Positions 6,541 to 12,897 of a stretch of 12,897 nucleotides of DNA are shown here, in pieces. The number at the start of each line of letters is the position of its first letter. Positions within the stretch are counted from its first letter, which is position 1. The notes below the pieces were generated by a model. That model made no database searches, had not been told where the DNA came from, and was given only the letters and a program-made list of their open reading frames with translations. The stretch covers positions 1-12,897 of the forward strand of contig JAPKCP010000060.1 in NCBI GenBank assembly GCA_028822885.1, read 5' to 3'. Both the position numbers and the translations under genes were made by a program. The DNA comes from Yoonia sp. (GTDB lineage Bacteria; Pseudomonadota; Alphaproteobacteria; Rhodobacterales; Rhodobacteraceae).

Positions 6541-7431
6541 TTACTTACCTTTCAGCATGCTAAAGGCGTTCCCAAAAGCCTCAATCGCATTGGCGGGCAG
6601 AATAATCGTTTGTTTACCGGCGCCATTACCCAGTGCGTTCAATGCTTCAACCTGTTTGAGCGCAACCTGATACTGCGCAGCCTCAAGTCCGTTCTCAGCA
6701 ATTGCGACGGCAACGACTTGTGTCGCATAAGCCTCTGCATCAGCGCTCAGACGACGCGCCTTTGCGGCCTGATCAGCGGCATAAAGATCGGCGTCCGCCC
6801 GCAATTCAACAGCACGTTTTAGACCTTCTGCCTCTGTCACCTGCGCGCGGCGCGCACGTTCCGCGTTCAACTGCTGCGCCATCGCCGCACGTGTCGCTGC
6901 ATCAAGGTTCACGTCCAGGATTTCAGCGCGTGTCACCTCAATCCCCCAGTCATCGACTTGCTGCGCCACCTGATCGCGCACCGCATCAATTAACGCTGAG
7001 CGGTTGGCTTGCAGCTGATCCAGCTCCATCCGGCCAATTTCAGACCGGACAATACCTTGAACAGTTGTCGAGATCGCAGCATCCACATCACGAATCCGGT
7101 AAACTGTCTTTTCCGGCTCAATAATACGATAAAACACCGATGTTTCGACCTGCACCAGCACGTTATCTGACGTAATCGCATCCTGCCCCATTGAAGGCAG
7201 TTGGCGCTCAAGAACGCTGACCTTATGGCGCACACGATCCAAAAACGGGACGATAAAGTTAATGCCAGGTCCAAGCACAGAGCGTAGACGACCCAGCCGT
7301 TCAATGACAAACTTTTCAGACTGCGGAACGATCCGAACACCTGCAATAATACAAACGACAATAAAGACAGCGAGCAACAAAAATACAATATTTTCGTTCA
7401 GCAAATTGAAAATTAGGTCTTCGGCGGACAT
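6541..7431 (-). CDS. SPFH/stomatin-like (band 7, QmcA-type) membrane protein
   Basis: A 296-residue member of the paraslipin/QmcA branch of the SPFH superfamily, scaffold proteins that oligomerise at the inner membrane and are linked to membrane protease (FtsH/HflKC-like) and microdomain functions. One N-terminal membrane helix (about 14-32) is followed by the band 7 domain, beginning GVRIVPQSEKFVIERLGR (31-48) with the family-typical GPGINFIVPFLDRV (54-67). An Ala/Glu/Arg-rich coiled coil follows (about 180-260), then a C-terminal hydrophobic patch, TIILPANAIEAF (275-286). A GAGGGG ribosome site lies about 8 nt upstream of the ATG. It is 40 nt downstream of dadA on the same strand with no terminator between them, and is coupled to the nfeD-like gene. 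Confidence 0.93.
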   Translation of the reverse strand: MSAEDLIFNLLNENIVFLLLAVFIVVCIIAGVRIVPQSEKFVIERLGRLRSVLGPGINFIVPFLDRVRHKVSVLERQLPSMGQDAITSDNVLVQVETSVFYRIIEPEKTVYRIRDVDAAISTTVQGIVRSEIGRMELDQLQANRSALIDAVRDQVAQQVDDWGIEVTRAEILDVNLDAATRAAMAQQLNAERARRAQVTEAEGLKRAVELRADADLYAADQAAKARRLSADAEAYATQVVAVAIAENGLEAAQYQVALKQVEALNALGNGAGKQTIILPANAIEAFGNAFSMLKGK

Positions 7432-7471
7432 GTGATCACCCCTCTATGGTTGGTCCAGATATATGCATGCA

Positions 7472-8722
7472 TCAGCGGGTTTTCAATTCTTCACGGACGG
7501 TTGCCCCGATTTGTGTCTTCTGAAACGCATCCGCAACGGTGCAGGCAATAATATCAGCCGTGGCCGGACTTAGCGTCCAGCCAAGGTGGCCATGACCTGT
7601 GTTGTAAAACACGCGCTCTGACCGCCCACGCCCAACGCGCGGCATCATATTCGGCATCATCGGACGCAGACCTGCCCAAGGCACAACGCTTTCGGTGCTC
7701 ACGTCTGGGAAATGGGCTTCAACCCAGTCGGTCAATGGCTTCACGCGGTCCGCACGGATATCTCGGTTTTCGCCATTGAACTCTGCTGTGCCTGCGACGC
7801 GGAACCGGGTTGCGCCCAGTCGCGATGTCACGATCTTTGCCTTATCGTCCAGCAAAGACACATAGGGGGCACCGGCCTGTGATGTCGCATCCGGCAGGTT
7901 CACAGTGATTGAATAGCCTTTCACAGGATAAACATTCACACGATCCCCAAGCGATTTAGCGATGCCGCGCGACCCGACGCCCGCACTCACGACAACGCCG
8001 TCGAACTTGGCCTCATCTTTGGCACGAATCGTCACGCCATCTGCATCCGCCCGCACGCTTGCCACCGTATGACCCAAAGCGAACGTCACGCCCTCACGCT
8101 TCAGCCAATCGGCCAAACCGACAGTAAATTTATGAATATCGCCAGTACTGTCGCTATCAGTCCAAAACCCACCAAGGATATCACCACGCAGCGTCGGCTC
8201 TTTCGCCAGAACCTCTGCTGGGGATAATTCTTGACGTGTTAAACCGCCCTGCTCAAGCAAGACATTTACGCGACGCGCATGATCAAGGTCTTTTTGGGTC
8301 TTATAAAAGTGCAAAATGCCGGCGGGTGTAAAGTCAAAGTCTACGCCAGTGTGATCAGCCATCTCGGCCAATCCAGCACGGGCAGCAACGGCAAGCTTTG
8401 TTGACGCAATTGTATTGGCCTTATAGCGCGGAATACTCCCAAGAAACTCTGCCATCCACGAAATCTTGTGCCAATGTGGGCGTGGGTTCACGGACAGGGG
8501 CGCATCAGCGTCCAGCATCCATTTGATACCCTTAATGACCGTGGACCACTGGTTCCATACTTCTGCGTTTGATGCGCTTAACTGGCCGCCATTGGCAAAG
8601 CTGGTTTCCATCGCTGCATACCGCTGACGATCATAGACCGTAACGTCAAAGCCGCGTTTATGAAGGCTATAAGCTGTAGTGACACCAGTAATCCCGGCAC
8701 CAAGGACTGCGATATGAGGCAT
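7472..8722 (-). CDS. dadA: DadA-type FAD-dependent D-amino acid dehydrogenase (or glycine oxidase) under a glycine riboswitch
   Basis: Flavoprotein of the DAO family that oxidatively deaminates D-amino acids, or possibly glycine, to the keto acid and ammonium. The 416 residues match DadA. The N-terminal FAD-binding fold shows IAVLGAGITGV (4-14; dinucleotide motif Gly8, Gly10, Gly13). DadA-like blocks follow: SFANGGQLSASNAEVW (41-56), PVKGYSIT (266-273), WAGLRPMMP (349-357) and the C-terminal flavin signature NTGHGHLGWTL (374-384). The start at 8722 has a GGAGA ribosome site 8 nt upstream and begins at the conserved beta-strand. The frame is open for another 82 codons up to 8968, but that stretch is the riboswitch and promoter. 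Glycine control suggests that the substrate is glycine or a closely linked amine; the sequence cannot decide this. Possibly co-transcribed with the SPFH and nfeD-like genes. Confidence 0.9.
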   Translation of the reverse strand: MPHIAVLGAGITGVTTAYSLHKRGFDVTVYDRQRYAAMETSFANGGQLSASNAEVWNQWSTVIKGIKWMLDADAPLSVNPRPHWHKISWMAEFLGSIPRYKANTIASTKLAVAARAGLAEMADHTGVDFDFTPAGILHFYKTQKDLDHARRVNVLLEQGGLTRQELSPAEVLAKEPTLRGDILGGFWTDSDSTGDIHKFTVGLADWLKREGVTFALGHTVASVRADADGVTIRAKDEAKFDGVVVSAGVGSRGIAKSLGDRVNVYPVKGYSITVNLPDATSQAGAPYVSLLDDKAKIVTSRLGATRFRVAGTAEFNGENRDIRADRVKPLTDWVEAHFPDVSTESVVPWAGLRPMMPNMMPRVGRGRSERVFYNTGHGHLGWTLSPATADIIACTVADAFQKTQIGATVREELKTR

Positions 8723-8763
8723 GGTAATTTCTCCACCATTGGACGCGTGTACGCCACTGCCCC

Positions 8764-8928
8764 CACCGTCTTTGAACCTGAGAGATTCGCCCGTACATTG
8801 GACTTGCTCCTTCGGTGAACCATCTAAGGTCTCTCTTCGGCGTGTTAAGCCCTGCACCGGTCCATTTGCCTGAGAGTGACCGGGGCGGTTGCTCCTTCGG
8901 CGCCTGACTAAACCGGCTCTCCCGGTGC
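8764..8928 (-). ncRNA. Tandem glycine riboswitch (two aptamers) in the dadA leader
   Basis: Read on the minus strand. Aptamer 1 (8928-8854) is closed by a 7-bp P1 helix (CCGGTGC at 8922-8928 with GCACCGG at 8854-8860, plus-strand letters). It holds the conserved blocks GGAGAG (complement of 8917-8922), GGAGCAACC (8887-8895) and CTCTCAGG (8869-8876). Aptamer 2 (8842-8764) repeats the plan: a 5-bp closing helix (8838-8842 with 8764-8768), GAGAGA (8830-8835), GGAGCAAGTCC (8800-8810) and CTCTCAGGTT (8775-8784). The string CCGAAGGAGC occurs in both. The linker is about 11 nt. This is the known glycine riboswitch family layout. About 41 nt separate aptamer 2 from the dadA ATG, with no terminator stem plus U-tract, so control of translation (or of antitermination outside the window of view) is more likely than classical termination. 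Confidence 0.93.
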
Positions 8929-8941
8929 GGACGTCTTGCGC

Positions 8942-8972
8942 GTTTCCTATCGGAAACATGCACGTCAATCAA
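8942..8972 (-). promoter_or_regulatory. Probable dadA/riboswitch promoter with an overlapping palindromic operator
   Basis: On the minus strand TTGATT (complement of 8967-8972) and TAGGAA (complement of 8944-8949) are separated by 17 bp. Transcription would start near 8937, just before the first riboswitch helix at 8928, which fits well. A perfect palindrome, GTTTCC-TATC-GGAAAC (8942-8957), covers the -10 element and part of the spacer, the position expected for a repressor site. Each promoter hexamer is only a partial match, so the promoter is inferred mainly from spacing and the position of the RNA. Confidence 0.5.
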
Positions 8973-9010
8973 ATGAAATCCGAACGTAGACACGCAAAAT
9001 TCACAGATAT

Positions 9011-12000
9011 CTACGCAGTGCCCCAGCCACCCCCACCAGGTGACTTGAGGATAAACCTGGCACCAGCAGGAAGATCAATTTCAGCGTTCCCTTTTAATGC
9101 AATGACAGTTCCATCAGGCATCTGTGCACTGTTTTCTCCGGGCAACGCGGGATCTCCGCCATTGGCACCAAACGGTGGCACTACGCGATGAGAACAAAGC
9201 GTCGTGACAGTTACCGGCACAAGAAACGTCAATTCGCGCCATGATCCATGACCACCACGGTATTGCCCGGCCCCACCAGACCCGTGCCTGATCCCGAACG
9301 TGTCCAGCCTGACGGGGAATCGCTTCTCAAGAATCTCGGGGTCAGTCATGAGCGTGTTCGTCATATGGGTCTGCACAGCATCACAGCCATCGAACCCTGG
9401 CCCAGCGCCTGTACCACCAGCAATCGTCTCATAATTCTGAAAGTCGTCGTTGCCCCAGATGAAGTTATTCATCGTCGCTTGCGAACAGGCCATCGTGCCA
9501 AGCGCGCCATACAGCGCGTTACATGCTGCCTGCGACACCTCCGTATTGCCAGCAATCACCGCCGCCGGATAAGCTGGGTTCAACATTGATCCTGCTGGCG
9601 CTATGATTGTGATTGGCGCAAGGCAGCCTTCGTTGAGAGGAATATCACTGCCAACAAGGGTTCGGAACACGTACAGAACCACTGCCCGACAAACCGCAAA
9701 CGGTGCATTGTAGTTTCCAGTATGCTGATCGCTGGTGCCCGTGAAATCTACCGTTGCCTCACGATTTTCGCGATCCACTGTGACGTTAACCTTGATGGTC
9801 TGGCCCTCATCCATCGGATAGCTAAACGAGCCACCTTCAAGCGTATCAATCACCCGCCGCACACTTTCGGCGGCGTTATCTTGGACGTGGCCCATATAGG
9901 CCGTGACAACTTCAGCGCCGTAAGTATCGCATACCTTCAACAGCGCCTGACGCCCGGTTTCATTCGCGGCAACTTGGGCCTTCAGATCAGCCATATTCTG
10001 CGGGATATTGCGGCAAGGGTATTTGCCAGAGGCCAGAACCGCCTCAGCCTCATCAGCCAACAAACGCCCAGCGCGAACAAGCTGCACGTTGTCGATCAGT
10101 ACACCTTCCTCAACAATATGCGTGCTATCAGGCGGACCCGACCCCGGTGTGCGGCCCCCAATATCAGCGTGATGACCGCGCGAGCCAAGCCAGAATGCGG
10201 GCGAACCTTCAACAAACACAGGCGTCACAACGGTTACGTCAGGCAAATGGGTGCCACCATTGTAGGGGGAGTTCAGCATATAGGCATCCCCCTCAACCAC
10301 ATCAGGGTTCAGGCGCATCACGGTTTTGATGCTGTCAGACATTGACCCAAGATGAACCGGGACATGCGGGGCGTTTGCAACCAGATCACCTGCCGCATCA
10401 AAGATAGCACAAGAAAAGTCGAGCCGCTCCTTAATGTTCACCGACCAAGACGTATTGGCCAACGTTGCGCCCATTTGATCCGCAACCGACATAAAAAGGT
10501 TAGACATCACCTCAAGTATAATGGGATCAGCCTTTGTCCCAGCGGCGGGCGGCCGATGAATAGCACCTTCGCGAATAAGAATTAGATTGCCAGCATCATC
10601 AATCGCGCCAGACCAACCGGGTTCGATAATATTGGTCCCAGTCGGTTCCAAAATGATCGCAGGACCTTGAACAGTTGCGCCCACGCCAAGTTTTGTACGA
10701 TCGTAAATCGGCACATCTTGGGGGGCTTCAAAGGCCACATGGGTTTGTGCAATGGGCACGGCGATTGCATCCCCTGTAATCGTAATTGCTGGCGGGGTTG
10801 TGGTGCCACCAATCGCCTCAGCGCTTAGCATATCAAATACGATAGCCCGTTCAGGCGAGGTGAAACCAAAGCGTTGCAGGTGCGTGGCTTCGAAATCAGA
10901 CTGCATCTGATCTGGCGATCCAAACGGTACTTCTAAAGGTTGATGTGAACCGTCGTAGCGCAGATGCGCGCGCGCCTCCGTTCGGATGTCAGTGATACCT
11001 TGGTTCCGGACTTCAGTATTCGCTTCTTCCTGTAGTTCTTGGAGGGCAGTCTGAGCAGCAATGATGTCGCGCAACGGCGCATCAAGCTGCACCTCGCGCA
11101 GCGCCCTGATTTCGGCAAGGCCCATACCAAAGGCCGACAGCACACCCGCATAGGGATGAACAAACACCTTGGTCATGCCCAAGGCATCAGCAACCAGACA
11201 GGCATGCTGACCGCCAGCACCACCAAAACATTGTAGCGTGTAACCGGTGACGTCATGGCCCCGCTGGACCGAGATCTTCTTGATCGCATTCGCCATGTTA
11301 TCAACGGCAATGCGCAGGAACCCACGCGCGAGATCTTGGGCTGTTCCCGGGCTTTCCCCAGTCTCTTGCCTTACTGTCTCAATGAGCGTCTCAAATCTTG
11401 CAGCAACAGCGTTTTGATCAAGGGGTTGATCAGCGCCTAGCCCAAAGACCGCTGGAAAATGATCAGGGCTCAACTTACCCAACATAACATTGCAGTCGGT
11501 CACGGTCAGCGGACCACCACGGCGATAACAAGCGGGACCTGGATCAGCACCAGCGCTTTCGGGCCCAACCTGAAAGCGGCCCTCACGGAAAGTACAAATT
11601 GACCCACCACCAGCAGCTACCGTATGAATATCCATCATCGGGGCGCGCATCCGAACGCCCGCCACTTCAGTCTCAAAACTGCGTTCAAAGCGGCCCGCGT
11701 AATGACTGACGTCTGTGGACGTCCCACCCATATCAAAGCCAATCAAACGATCATGGCCAGCCATTTCAGCCGTTTTGACCATTCCGACAATACCTCCGGC
11801 AGGTCCCGATAGAATCGCGTCTTTGCCTTGGAATAATTGCGCATCAGTCAAACCACCTGACGATTGCATAAACAACAACCGCTCACAGACGCGACCAACA
11901 TCAAGCGCATCAGCAACTTGATCCACGTAGCGACGCAAAATCGGCGACAAATATGCATCGACAACCGTTGTGTCACCGCGGGACACCAGCTTTGCCAACC

Positions 12001-12586
12001 GCGATGTCGCGTGGCTTGTCGAAACCTGAGTAAAACCAATCTCGTGCGCGATGTCCGCAACCGCATCTTCGTGAACCGGATTGAGGTAGGCATGCAAAAA
12101 CGCAATCGCCACAGCCCGCAGACCAGTGTCATATGCCGCTTGCAAAGCCACACGGGTTTCCAAAAGATCGATCGCCGTTACAACAGCACCGTCCGCATCC
12201 AAACGTTCCGAAATTTCAGACACCGTTTTATAAAGCAATGCAGGGCGTTTGATTTCCAAGTCAAACAGGTTGGGCCGGTTCTGATAGCCAATCTGGAGCA
12301 GATCGCCGAACCCCTTGGTGATCAGCAGCAACACGTCCTCACCTTTACGTTCGAGCAATGCGTTCGTGGCAACAGTTGTGCCCATCTTCACGGCCTTGAT
12401 CGAACCCGCAGGCGGGGTGTCTGTTCCCATGATATCTTTGATGCCATGAACTGCCGCATCCACATACCGTTCTGGGTTCTCAGACAGCAACTTGTGCGTG
12501 ACAATATCGCCATTTGGCGTCTTAGCCACAACGTCTGTAAACGTGCCACCACGGTCGATCCAGAATTCCCATTGTTTAGCTGTCAT
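9011..12586 (-). CDS. 5-oxoprolinase, fused HyuA-HyuB (ATP-hydrolysing) family
   Basis: A 1191-residue single chain joining both halves of the hydantoinase/oxoprolinase family, the layout of ATP-dependent 5-oxoprolinases, which open 5-oxo-L-proline to glutamate. The HyuA half (1 to about 680) has the N-terminal nucleotide-binding motif DRGGTFTDVV (11-20), a second ATPase motif GFDMGGTSTDV (283-293), and SGPAGGIVGM (260-269). The HyuB half (about 686-1191) starts at DPIILEVMSNLFMSVADQMG and shows HVPVHLGSM (741-749), the SPYNGGTHLPDV block (773-784), the histidine pair in RGHHADIGG (803-811) and the glycine-rich end SPGGGGWG. The start at 12586 has a modest AGGGG site. The frame is open to 12700, but that part overlaps the promoter of the divergent tRNA. 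N-methylhydantoinase or acetophenone carboxylase relatives cannot be excluded, but those are usually split into two genes. Confidence 0.88.
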   Translation of the reverse strand: MTAKQWEFWIDRGGTFTDVVAKTPNGDIVTHKLLSENPERYVDAAVHGIKDIMGTDTPPAGSIKAVKMGTTVATNALLERKGEDVLLLITKGFGDLLQIGYQNRPNLFDLEIKRPALLYKTVSEISERLDADGAVVTAIDLLETRVALQAAYDTGLRAVAIAFLHAYLNPVHEDAVADIAHEIGFTQVSTSHATSRLAKLVSRGDTTVVDAYLSPILRRYVDQVADALDVGRVCERLLFMQSSGGLTDAQLFQGKDAILSGPAGGIVGMVKTAEMAGHDRLIGFDMGGTSTDVSHYAGRFERSFETEVAGVRMRAPMMDIHTVAAGGGSICTFREGRFQVGPESAGADPGPACYRRGGPLTVTDCNVMLGKLSPDHFPAVFGLGADQPLDQNAVAARFETLIETVRQETGESPGTAQDLARGFLRIAVDNMANAIKKISVQRGHDVTGYTLQCFGGAGGQHACLVADALGMTKVFVHPYAGVLSAFGMGLAEIRALREVQLDAPLRDIIAAQTALQELQEEANTEVRNQGITDIRTEARAHLRYDGSHQPLEVPFGSPDQMQSDFEATHLQRFGFTSPERAIVFDMLSAEAIGGTTTPPAITITGDAIAVPIAQTHVAFEAPQDVPIYDRTKLGVGATVQGPAIILEPTGTNIIEPGWSGAIDDAGNLILIREGAIHRPPAAGTKADPIILEVMSNLFMSVADQMGATLANTSWSVNIKERLDFSCAIFDAAGDLVANAPHVPVHLGSMSDSIKTVMRLNPDVVEGDAYMLNSPYNGGTHLPDVTVVTPVFVEGSPAFWLGSRGHHADIGGRTPGSGPPDSTHIVEEGVLIDNVQLVRAGRLLADEAEAVLASGKYPCRNIPQNMADLKAQVAANETGRQALLKVCDTYGAEVVTAYMGHVQDNAAESVRRVIDTLEGGSFSYPMDEGQTIKVNVTVDRENREATVDFTGTSDQHTGNYNAPFAVCRAVVLYVFRTLVGSDIPLNEGCLAPITIIAPAGSMLNPAYPAAVIAGNTEVSQAACNALYGALGTMACSQATMNNFIWGNDDFQNYETIAGGTGAGPGFDGCDAVQTHMTNTLMTDPEILEKRFPVRLDTFGIRHGSGGAGQYRGGHGSWRELTFLVPVTVTTLCSHRVVPPFGANGGDPALPGENSAQMPDGTVIALKGNAEIDLPAGARFILKSPGGGGWGTA

Positions 12587-12611
12587 AACGGCCCCTGATG
12601 CATGCATGATT

Positions 12612-12617
12612 ATTGTA
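12612..12617 (-). promoter_or_regulatory. Weak candidate -10 element for the 5-oxoprolinase gene
   Basis: TACAAT on the minus strand, 25 bp before the ATG at 12586, is a good -10 hexamer. The hexamer 17 bp upstream (TTCCTT) is a poor -35. The only other -35-like string, TTGGAT, is too close (12 bp). A low-confidence promoter call. Confidence 0.25.
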
Positions 12618-12664
12618 GGCGGCTGCCCGATCCAAGGAAAGCGAAGATCAAAGGCAGAAACGGT

Positions 12665-12693
12665 TTGACACGCCCGGATGCATTGCGTAATCG
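12665..12693 (+). promoter_or_regulatory. Promoter of the tRNA(CAU) gene
   Basis: A perfect -35 hexamer TTGACA (12665-12670), a 17-bp spacer and TAATCG (12688-12693) as a partial -10. Transcription would start around 12700, a few bases before the tRNA 5' end at 12704. The strong -35 and short leader are what one expects for a stable RNA gene. Confidence 0.6.
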
Positions 12694-12703
12694 GTGCCAC
12701 GTT

Positions 12704-12780
12704 GGCGCGGTAGCTCAGTTGGTTAGAGCGATCGACTCATAATCGATAGGTCGGGAGTTCAAGTCTCCCTCACGCCACCA
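12704..12780 (+). tRNA. tRNA with anticodon CAU (elongator Met, or Ile2 read after lysidine modification)
   Basis: 77 nt with an encoded CCA end. Acceptor 12704-12710 with 12770-12776; D-arm GCTC/GAGC (12713-12716, 12726-12729); anticodon stem ATCGA/TCGAT (12731-12735, 12743-12747) around the loop CTCATAA, giving CAU; T-arm GGGAG/CTCCC with loop TTCAAGT. It is not the initiator: position 1 pairs with 72, and the anticodon stem lacks the three G-C pairs. The acceptor stem has one C·A mismatch (12708 with 12772) and a terminal G·U. The anticodon cannot by itself separate tRNA-Met from tRNA-Ile2, in which C34 becomes lysidine through TilS. Confidence 0.93.
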
Positions 12781-12787
12781 CCTACAC

Positions 12788-12821
12788 CCCTTGTTTGTAT
12801 AGCCATCCCTGTAAACAAGGG
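12788..12821. repeat. Inverted repeat just after the tRNA, possible terminator or RNA 3' hairpin
   Basis: CCCTTGTTT (12788-12796) pairs perfectly with AAACAAGGG (12813-12821), 9 bp around a 16-nt loop, starting 7 nt after the CCA end. No T-run follows on the plus strand, so it is not a standard intrinsic terminator. It may end or protect the tRNA precursor. I see no gene between it and the window end (12822-12897). Confidence 0.45.
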
Positions 12822-12897
12822 TGAATGTCACTATTTGGTTGATCAGAAATAGGAAGACCATAGGCAACGCTACGACCAAGACGTTGATGCTTTTGCC

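Noticed and set aside
7432..7471. Terminator between dadA and the SPFH gene
   Set aside because: Only 40 nt with no stem-loop plus U-tract; nothing supports termination there.
8723..8968. N-terminal extension of dadA by 82 codons
   Set aside because: It would translate the promoter and both riboswitch aptamers. The conserved FAD-binding start and a GGAGA site fit the ATG at 8722.
11864..12598. Plus-strand open frame (244 codons) antisense to the HyuA half
   Set aside because: It has no domain or ribosome site, and the minus-strand frame is clearly the conserved enzyme. The same holds for 9722-10345.
12599..12608. ATGCATGCAT-type palindromes here and at 7463-7472
   Set aside because: Short self-complementary strings with no shared context; likely coincidence.
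12587..12700. N-terminal extension of the 5-oxoprolinase by 38 codons
   Set aside because: It covers the divergent tRNA promoter and has no family similarity. The conserved N-terminus starts at 12586. An internal ATG at 12607 has no ribosome site.
12822..12897. Hydrophobic minus-strand open frame entering from the right edge
   Set aside because: It continues through the hairpin and antisense through the tRNA until a stop there, so it is not a plausible gene end, and it is too short to judge.

Overview
The window reads like a chromosomal segment of an alphaproteobacterium, most likely a marine Rhodobacterales (Roseobacter-group) species of moderate GC. This is inferred from overall protein character (MsrPQ, ClpB, a short NfeD partner of an SPFH protein, a DadA-type oxidoreductase, a fused 5-oxoprolinase), the style of the promoters and a tandem glycine riboswitch. 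No species can be named from the sequence alone. Almost all of it is ordinary, intact, densely packed chromosome. I see no insertion sequence, phage, CRISPR array or defence island.

Layout from left to right. The left edge (1-307) has no intact gene; a minus-strand open frame runs off the edge and may be a frameshifted remnant. Next come msrQ and msrP on the minus strand, the periplasmic methionine-sulfoxide repair system. Across a 309-bp intergenic region, which carries an inverted repeat and a direct repeat, lies a divergently transcribed secreted fasciclin-domain protein. It converges on clpB (minus strand), and the two share a bidirectional hairpin terminator. clpB has a clear heat-shock (sigma-32/RpoH-type) promoter and is divergent from pyrF (orotidine-5'-phosphate decarboxylase). 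pyrF converges, through a second strong hairpin, on a minus-strand group: dadA, an SPFH/stomatin-like membrane protein, and a short NfeD-type membrane protein.

The regulatory highlight is upstream of dadA. A complete tandem (two-aptamer) glycine riboswitch fills 8764-8928. A plausible promoter lies immediately upstream of it, overlapped by a perfect palindrome. Extending the dadA reading frame to its first ATG would wrongly translate the riboswitch; the real start is 8722. Further upstream is a single-chain 5-oxoprolinase with HyuA and HyuB halves fused (1191 aa). Divergent from it is a tRNA with anticodon CAU (elongator Met or Ile2), which has its own TTGACA promoter and a hairpin just after the CCA end.

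How the genes may work together: msrPQ and ClpB are stress-repair functions of the envelope and cytoplasm. dadA under glycine control, beside 5-oxoprolinase, suggests a small amino-acid salvage neighbourhood in which glycine (or a related amine) and 5-oxoproline are degraded. The SPFH-NfeD pair lies 40 nt behind dadA and could be partly co-transcribed with it. I find no clearly undescribed system. The most informative items are the riboswitch-dadA pairing with its palindromic promoter site, the unexplained repeats between msrP and the fasciclin gene, and the mismatched acceptor stem of the tRNA.
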